Of a stretch of DNA of 57,881 nt, positions 54,801 through 57,881 are shown in pieces. Location of the stretch: contig JAQXRI010000075.1 of the NCBI GenBank assembly GCA_029218445.1, forward strand, positions 1 to 57,881, written 5' to 3'. Numbering within the stretch: position 1 is the stretch's first letter; every line of letters begins with the position of its first letter. The notes beneath the pieces were generated by a model. That model worked only from the letters and a program-made list of their open reading frames with translations, was not told where the DNA came from and did not search any database. Made by a program: the position numbers and the translations under genes. This DNA is from Prevotellaceae bacterium (lineage in GTDB: Bacteria > Bacteroidota > Bacteroidia > Bacteroidales > Bacteroidaceae).

Positions 54801-55052
54801 ACGTCGCCCAACACGGTGGTGACAATAGGAAAGTCTATCAACTGCATGTTGCAGATTACGTGGGACTTGCAGAGCGACATCGCCCCGGAGCAGGCCGAGA
54901 TAAAGTTAGTGGGCGGTGTGCCGCGACTGTATGCTGTTGATGGCGATGTGTATGTGGGCAACAAGGTTATGCCTGTCGGCAGCAGCAAGACGCTGTATCA
55001 CGGCGACAAATTCCAGATAGGATTGACTCATTTCTGCTATCTCGAAACTTAG
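51828..55052 (+). CDS. Membrane protein with VWA-like, RING-H2-like and FHA-like domains
   Basis: 1074 residues. Signal peptide 1-29 is followed by an acidic linker, a helical periplasmic part (about 48-240), TM about 248-268, and a second hydrophobic stretch at 294-307 ending LLTAC (Cys308). A VWA-like domain lies at about 400-560 (VLIDLTQP with Asp406; LFTDG with Asp513; MIDAS degenerate). TM about 655-690 leads to a Cys/His cluster C714-x2-C717-x13-C731-x-H733-x2-H736-x2-C739-x7-C747-x2-H750 (or C754), of RING-H2 type. Five or six TMs (778-965) follow, then an FHA-like domain (985-1074; TVVTIGKSINCMLQI, QAEIKL, LYHGDKFQIG). The topology puts RING and FHA in the cytosol and VWA in the periplasm. 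It is probably the membrane anchor and E3-like component. Confidence 0.85.
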   Translation: MRRKLFIYTVLQLACLVVFAVAPQPAFADSEEEDDVEAEGTGQQGSQESMVDEVVLVEISGVMEGYISELNSIASAIPKSKNAKIAMLNQKLTSVNVRWDAYSKLTEAEISQSEVLLELVSQFKSMSQAVADSLAKQKERADAMVNFEKFEKALPSFIKKYDKLYKQATEFSLIPQTAQQLARVKTEEQLLTQDLDAQFAEAKNAAQLVPQLKGQMHKVNEKYMSLKEKSEAIQAAEYKPLIERVKDYILTFAGVAIILMFITMVQSKIKEMKAAREAAKQYKEMMMKNNNEIPTICLVMFAMLLTACESRVKNVMTQVTPESDGMEITSVKVSDDCRTLELRARINGETEQADLADSSLYNIEVKEFRKNLIPCSKEVYPKFVSIKSIGAEQVWKRGLVMHVLIDLTQPVKVMSQQREMVMTIKKLFCHDNLFLTFMLSEGKISPTMAATDYVINNYISPQSPLRSSIYDKDGEVQPPYVYASVSEMLDRLSADNDTVSSMANYKLLMLFTDGVVYDEDDYPFDPNHFAMQERLIRQARSLPENISVFYLDLIANEDNEINENNMLRMVCQNTNGKSLSSVNPAVLDDLILSSFNIEYDDYIITLRNPEEKYYFGDMRYVNVIFKNMNDSLAVSAFGKYSIADIHSPKHIGDRPLASIAIEGILMGLLVMLVCYVAMQIVWPFVSYVLFRRQYVMKYTGPNMSVDNIMVPGECYLCKAPFVLGDRIVVKCKHVTHADCWDENGHRCPEHGIHCPEGSHYYNQSNIFDIRNASFYMKWILLAILVSVLSWSCYVLFHHTILYNVLNALAGIDEPISARLYHLPVFGLYISFFLTIVFSTLTIHRRQWYLMVAEIVCRAMVTGVLALLFFALECGIVNVGELYDGTVIFDFIPWTLSAVAIALCSTWRTRLRPQKRHLLYSLGVGCASTLIWGVFCEMENVTQMVLMLLAYIAFGVGIAVSIAKDMPRSEHYFLRVSGPIKEMDIALYKWLRTSPNTVVTIGKSINCMLQITWDLQSDIAPEQAEIKLVGGVPRLYAVDGDVYVGNKVMPVGSSKTLYHGDKFQIGLTHFCYLET

Positions 55053-55125
55053 CAAGTGTCGCAAAAAAAGCCATTTTAGAAGCAAATTTTTCTTTTTTGG
55101 TTAATTTTGATGTTTTTTTTGTTAG

Positions 55126-55162
55126 TTTGACACGTTGGTTTGGATATTTATCCTTATCTTTG
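55126..55162 (+). promoter_or_regulatory. Promoter of second vgrG with the tssH box layout
   Basis: TTTG (55126-55129), N9, TTTG (55139-55142), N12, TATCTTTG (55155-55162): the same spacing as upstream of tssH. TTG at 55135-55137 also gives a 17-bp spacing. The vgrG ATG is 29 bp downstream. Confidence 0.6.
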
Positions 55163-55191
55163 TGGCGACTTTCTAAGAACAAGTATAATGT

Positions 55192-57881
55192 ATGAAGAAT
55201 ATTGTCGTTGTTTCGCATGAAGCGAATGTGGATAGAGTTGCTTTGTGTAGTAAAATTAATGCTTTTACAGGCAATTGTTTTACTACATCTGTAGATGCCG
55301 GTAATAACAAATATATAAACTACGGCACTTCGACACCTACTAACGATGCACTCACTGAAAAACAAATCTCGCAGGGCAAGACGCCTATCACGTCGGTTTT
55401 GTTCTGTGTGGGCAACGGATTAGGCTGGAAATTGACTGTCTCCAACAAGACAGTCGAGTTGAAGGTCGTGTCGTTGAGTTACGACAAAAGGATATTCAAG
55501 CCAGGAGAACTTCATATAGCAATGTCGTGCGTTTGCACCGACAACACTAAGCCCAACCGCAAAGCACTGGTGGAAGTACTGAAGACGGAATTCTACAATT
55601 CCGCCGACAACAGCTACACTCTCGTTGACTTCTTGGGATATTCAGGCACCAACAGCGACACTGATGTCGGTCTTCTTGGCCACACTTGCAAAGACTACTA
55701 TGTCCATGACTTCAGTGTTGACAGCAATGGCGACGGCACCACAGTGACGCTCCATTGCTACAGCCTCGACAATCTTCTTACGCTCGACAAATATTCAAAG
55801 GTGTATTGCGGCGAATCTTTCATGGAGGCATTGTTCTACAAGATGAAATACAAGCCCTCCAAACTTGAGCTCGCTTATGGTGATTTCAACCACTGCATGT
55901 TTAAGGATGATGATAGTTTAACCGCCGTAAGGTTTCCGTTCCTCGTGCAGTACAACGAGAGCTTCTACGATTTCCTGACTCGCATTGCCGTGCGTTGTGG
56001 CGAATACTTGTATTATGAAGACGGCACGCTGAAAATTGGAACAGACAAAACAAATACTGTCGTTAATGAATCGACCGTCAAAGTAGTTTATCCCAATGTG
56101 AGGCTCATGCACAGCGCAGGCGTTGACGTGGGACTCCTGCCAGGCTCATGCCTGAAAAGCGAGGCAGGCAACAGTACGTCGTCGCCCAACTACAACATGG
56201 AATACACCAGCGACGACTTCCTCAAAGTACTGGCTGACGACGACAACGACAAGATATACAATGCCTTGTTTGCCTGGGAGAAGTACTTCTATGGTTCGGC
56301 AGGCTTCGCACTGTCGAAGGGAGAGTCCATCGACGATGCCTTGACGAAGTTCCTCACCGGATTCACCTCGCCCGTAATCGACTCGTTGATAAACAGGAAA
56401 GTCCTCAAGGACGACTTTAAGAAAGTGGTGAAGGATTATTGCGACTCGGTGGGAATCAACAGTTCGAAGGTGCTCGTCAATAAAGACTACTACACGATAG
56501 AGCAGGATGAAAACAATGCGCAGGACAACCTTGTGAAGATTGAATACTCGTCGGCGATACCCTCGTTGAGACTCGGCGCAATCGTTACTCTCAGCGACGT
56601 CAAGTATGCCGTGTGCCACGTCTATGGCAGCATAACCTCTACTGACAAAGGCCAGAATCGCGAGAATTTTGCCGAAGTGGCGCCGGGTAATGCTACCGGC
56701 ATGTTCATACCTCCACATTACAACGTGCAGCGAATACGCAAAGCCGAGCCACAGGAAGCCGTGGTAAAGGACGTCAACGACCCTCTGCTCTTGGGAAGAG
56801 TGAGGGTGAAGTTTCTTTGGCAGGCAAAAGACGAAGATGAAGAAGAAAAGGTACAAGTATATGAGAAAGGCAAGGATGTTGAAAAGAAAAGGAAAAACTA
56901 TTCGCCTTGGCTTAGGGTGACGGTACCTTACGTAGGAGGAAAGGGCGGAGGCATGAACATGATGCCTGAGCCAGGCGACCACGTGATGGTTGACTATGTG
57001 GGCGGCAACGTCGATTTCCCCTATGTCAGCGGATTCCTTTTCACTCGTTCCACCATGCCAGCGCCCGGTGCCGGCATAATCAAGAACAAGCTCGGACCCA
57101 GTTTCCACCGCAAGGTGATAGCTTCGTCGAAGGGCCACTCCATAACCTTTTCCGACATTGCCGACAAGTCGTCGATACTCAACATGGTGTGCCCTCCAGT
57201 AGCCGCCGTGCTCAACGTTTATCAGGGCATTTCAAAGCAGTTTTGCGGACAAACCGGCTCTCGCCCTTGGGACGAGAACTTTGCTCCTTTCAGCGGCGGC
57301 ATCACCCTTCGCGACTCCAACGGCATCTACGAGCTTGACCTCTCGGCCAAGACACGCTCGATAAACGTCAACAGTCCTTTCGGCACCGTCAACATCTCGG
57401 CCTTCACGGGAATAACCATCGACGCTCCCAACGGCGACGTGAAGATAAGGGGAAAGAACGTTTCGATAGAGGCGGGCAACAACGTCACCATAACCTCTGG
57501 CAAGAACATCAAGGACCACGACTATGCCGATGGCGAATGGAAGAAGTTGGCGGGAGCGTCGGCCTTGAAAACGGTGTATGGACTCGCTGGCAAGACATTG
57601 ACCTCAGGACTGCCTTGGATGGCCGAGATGGTGAAACTCACCGACTTTGCCTTCCTGCGCAGCTCGTGGGAAGTGATAATGCGTCCTGTGGAAGGCTCGT
57701 TGAGGCTTGGCTCCAAGCGCAACATGATGATTACCACAGGCAAAGGCAACGTCACGGTGCCACAGCAGGCCGTGTCTGACTCGCTGATAAAGAACTCGTC
57801 AGGCAAAAAACTCAAGTATTCCGAAACACGCAGCAATTTATACATGTTGAATGTACTTGTAGGCAAGCTCATCGACCATCA
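55192..57881 (+). CDS. vgrG: Second VgrG (TssI) spike protein, 3' end outside window
   Basis: The frame opens with ATG 55192 (MKNIVVVSHEANVDRVALC) and stays open to the last base (896 codons). It matches the first VgrG segment by segment: SYDKRIFKPGELHIAM, LVQYNESFYDFLTRIAVRCGEYLYY, EAVVKDVNDPLLLGRVRVKFLWQ (OB fold, about residue 520), YVSGFLFT, then the beta-helix SINVNSPFGTVNISAFTGITIDAPNGD (about 710-775), then WEVIMRPVEGSLRLGSKRNMMITTG. The region between the gp27-like and OB parts lacks the A/T-rich inserts of the first VgrG. A C-terminal extension probably follows outside the window. It has its own promoter, 139 bp after the RING-FHA gene. Confidence 0.88.
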   Translation, partial: MKNIVVVSHEANVDRVALCSKINAFTGNCFTTSVDAGNNKYINYGTSTPTNDALTEKQISQGKTPITSVLFCVGNGLGWKLTVSNKTVELKVVSLSYDKRIFKPGELHIAMSCVCTDNTKPNRKALVEVLKTEFYNSADNSYTLVDFLGYSGTNSDTDVGLLGHTCKDYYVHDFSVDSNGDGTTVTLHCYSLDNLLTLDKYSKVYCGESFMEALFYKMKYKPSKLELAYGDFNHCMFKDDDSLTAVRFPFLVQYNESFYDFLTRIAVRCGEYLYYEDGTLKIGTDKTNTVVNESTVKVVYPNVRLMHSAGVDVGLLPGSCLKSEAGNSTSSPNYNMEYTSDDFLKVLADDDNDKIYNALFAWEKYFYGSAGFALSKGESIDDALTKFLTGFTSPVIDSLINRKVLKDDFKKVVKDYCDSVGINSSKVLVNKDYYTIEQDENNAQDNLVKIEYSSAIPSLRLGAIVTLSDVKYAVCHVYGSITSTDKGQNRENFAEVAPGNATGMFIPPHYNVQRIRKAEPQEAVVKDVNDPLLLGRVRVKFLWQAKDEDEEEKVQVYEKGKDVEKKRKNYSPWLRVTVPYVGGKGGGMNMMPEPGDHVMVDYVGGNVDFPYVSGFLFTRSTMPAPGAGIIKNKLGPSFHRKVIASSKGHSITFSDIADKSSILNMVCPPVAAVLNVYQGISKQFCGQTGSRPWDENFAPFSGGITLRDSNGIYELDLSAKTRSINVNSPFGTVNISAFTGITIDAPNGDVKIRGKNVSIEAGNNVTITSGKNIKDHDYADGEWKKLAGASALKTVYGLAGKTLTSGLPWMAEMVKLTDFAFLRSSWEVIMRPVEGSLRLGSKRNMMITTGKGNVTVPQQAVSDSLIKNSSGKKLKYSETRSNLYMLNVLVGKLIDH

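Noticed and set aside
56146..57138. A 330-codon minus-strand open frame near the right end
   Set aside because: It lies opposite the second VgrG, whose plus-strand frame matches the first VgrG over its whole length.
32414..57881. An extracellular contractile injection system or prophage tail instead of a T6SS
   Set aside because: Presence of TssH/ClpV, a TssB-TssC sheath pair, TssK-like protein and VgrG spikes, and absence of tape-measure, capsid, terminase or lysis genes, favour a T6SS.
1..57881. CRISPR arrays, tRNA or rRNA genes, IS elements with intact ends
   Set aside because: I saw no spaced direct-repeat array, cloverleaf or rRNA-like stretch. The only transposase is the RAYT, which has no IS ends of its own.

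Overview
The window reads as a chromosome segment of a Bacteroidota bacterium, most likely Prevotella or a close relative. The grounds are Bacteroidota promoter motifs (TAnnTTTG), a lack of Shine-Dalgarno sequences, a PorZ-like type IX secretion protein with a C-terminal sorting domain, a C10 (streptopain/interpain-type) protease with a short basic C-terminal tail, an aspartate-rich lipoprotein signal, and a contractile injection locus of the Bacteroidota type VI kind.

Left part (1-18.4 kb): mostly housekeeping genes. These are sufE (5' end outside the window), ychF, lgt, a steroid-reductase-like membrane protein, a REP-associated tyrosine transposase carrying REP-like palindromes inside its own coding sequence, an old-yellow-enzyme oxidoreductase, a secreted C10 protease with a small lipoprotein behind it, an SDR oxidoreductase, a MATE exporter and mutS on the minus strand, leuS, a YitT-type membrane protein and rdgB. 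rdgB carries an in-frame low-complexity repeat insert.

Middle part (18.4-32.4 kb): porZ, then a surface-glycan cluster of two converging gene groups: a polytopic GT-C-like protein, two acyltransferases, two GT2 and two GT-B glycosyltransferases, and a CotH-type kinase. A secreted protein of unknown role and nadA follow. Two long gene-free stretches stand out. Positions 30258-30743 hold 21-bp tandem repeats and a small inverted-repeat element. Positions 31737-32413 hold four perfect and several imperfect DnaA boxes and could be a replication origin.

Right part (32.4-57.9 kb): one unbroken plus-strand type VI secretion (T6SS) locus: tssH/clpV, tssB, tssC, two tssD (Hcp) genes, a 1360-residue VgrG, a 601-residue beta-rich spike-like protein, a 233-residue unknown, then a ThiF/E1-like enzyme, a tssG-like gene, tssK, tssE, tssF, a ubiquitin-like protein, an E2-like protein, a secreted protein, a 1074-residue multi-domain membrane protein, and a second VgrG that runs off the window.

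The striking point is that the injection machine shares one operon with what looks like a complete ubiquitin-like conjugation set. The E1 has a GxGxxG nucleotide loop. The modifier ends in an exposed glycine after a ubiquitin-like TLADYN segment. The E2 has an HPN motif and a candidate catalytic Cys125. The last large protein combines a degenerate VWA domain, a RING-H2-like Cys/His cluster and a degenerate FHA-like domain. No TssJ, TssL or TssM is recognisable, and the last two large proteins are the natural candidates for the trans-envelope part. The simplest model is that modifier conjugation, guided by the membrane RING protein, controls assembly or firing of the apparatus or marks cargo. 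This model is inference.
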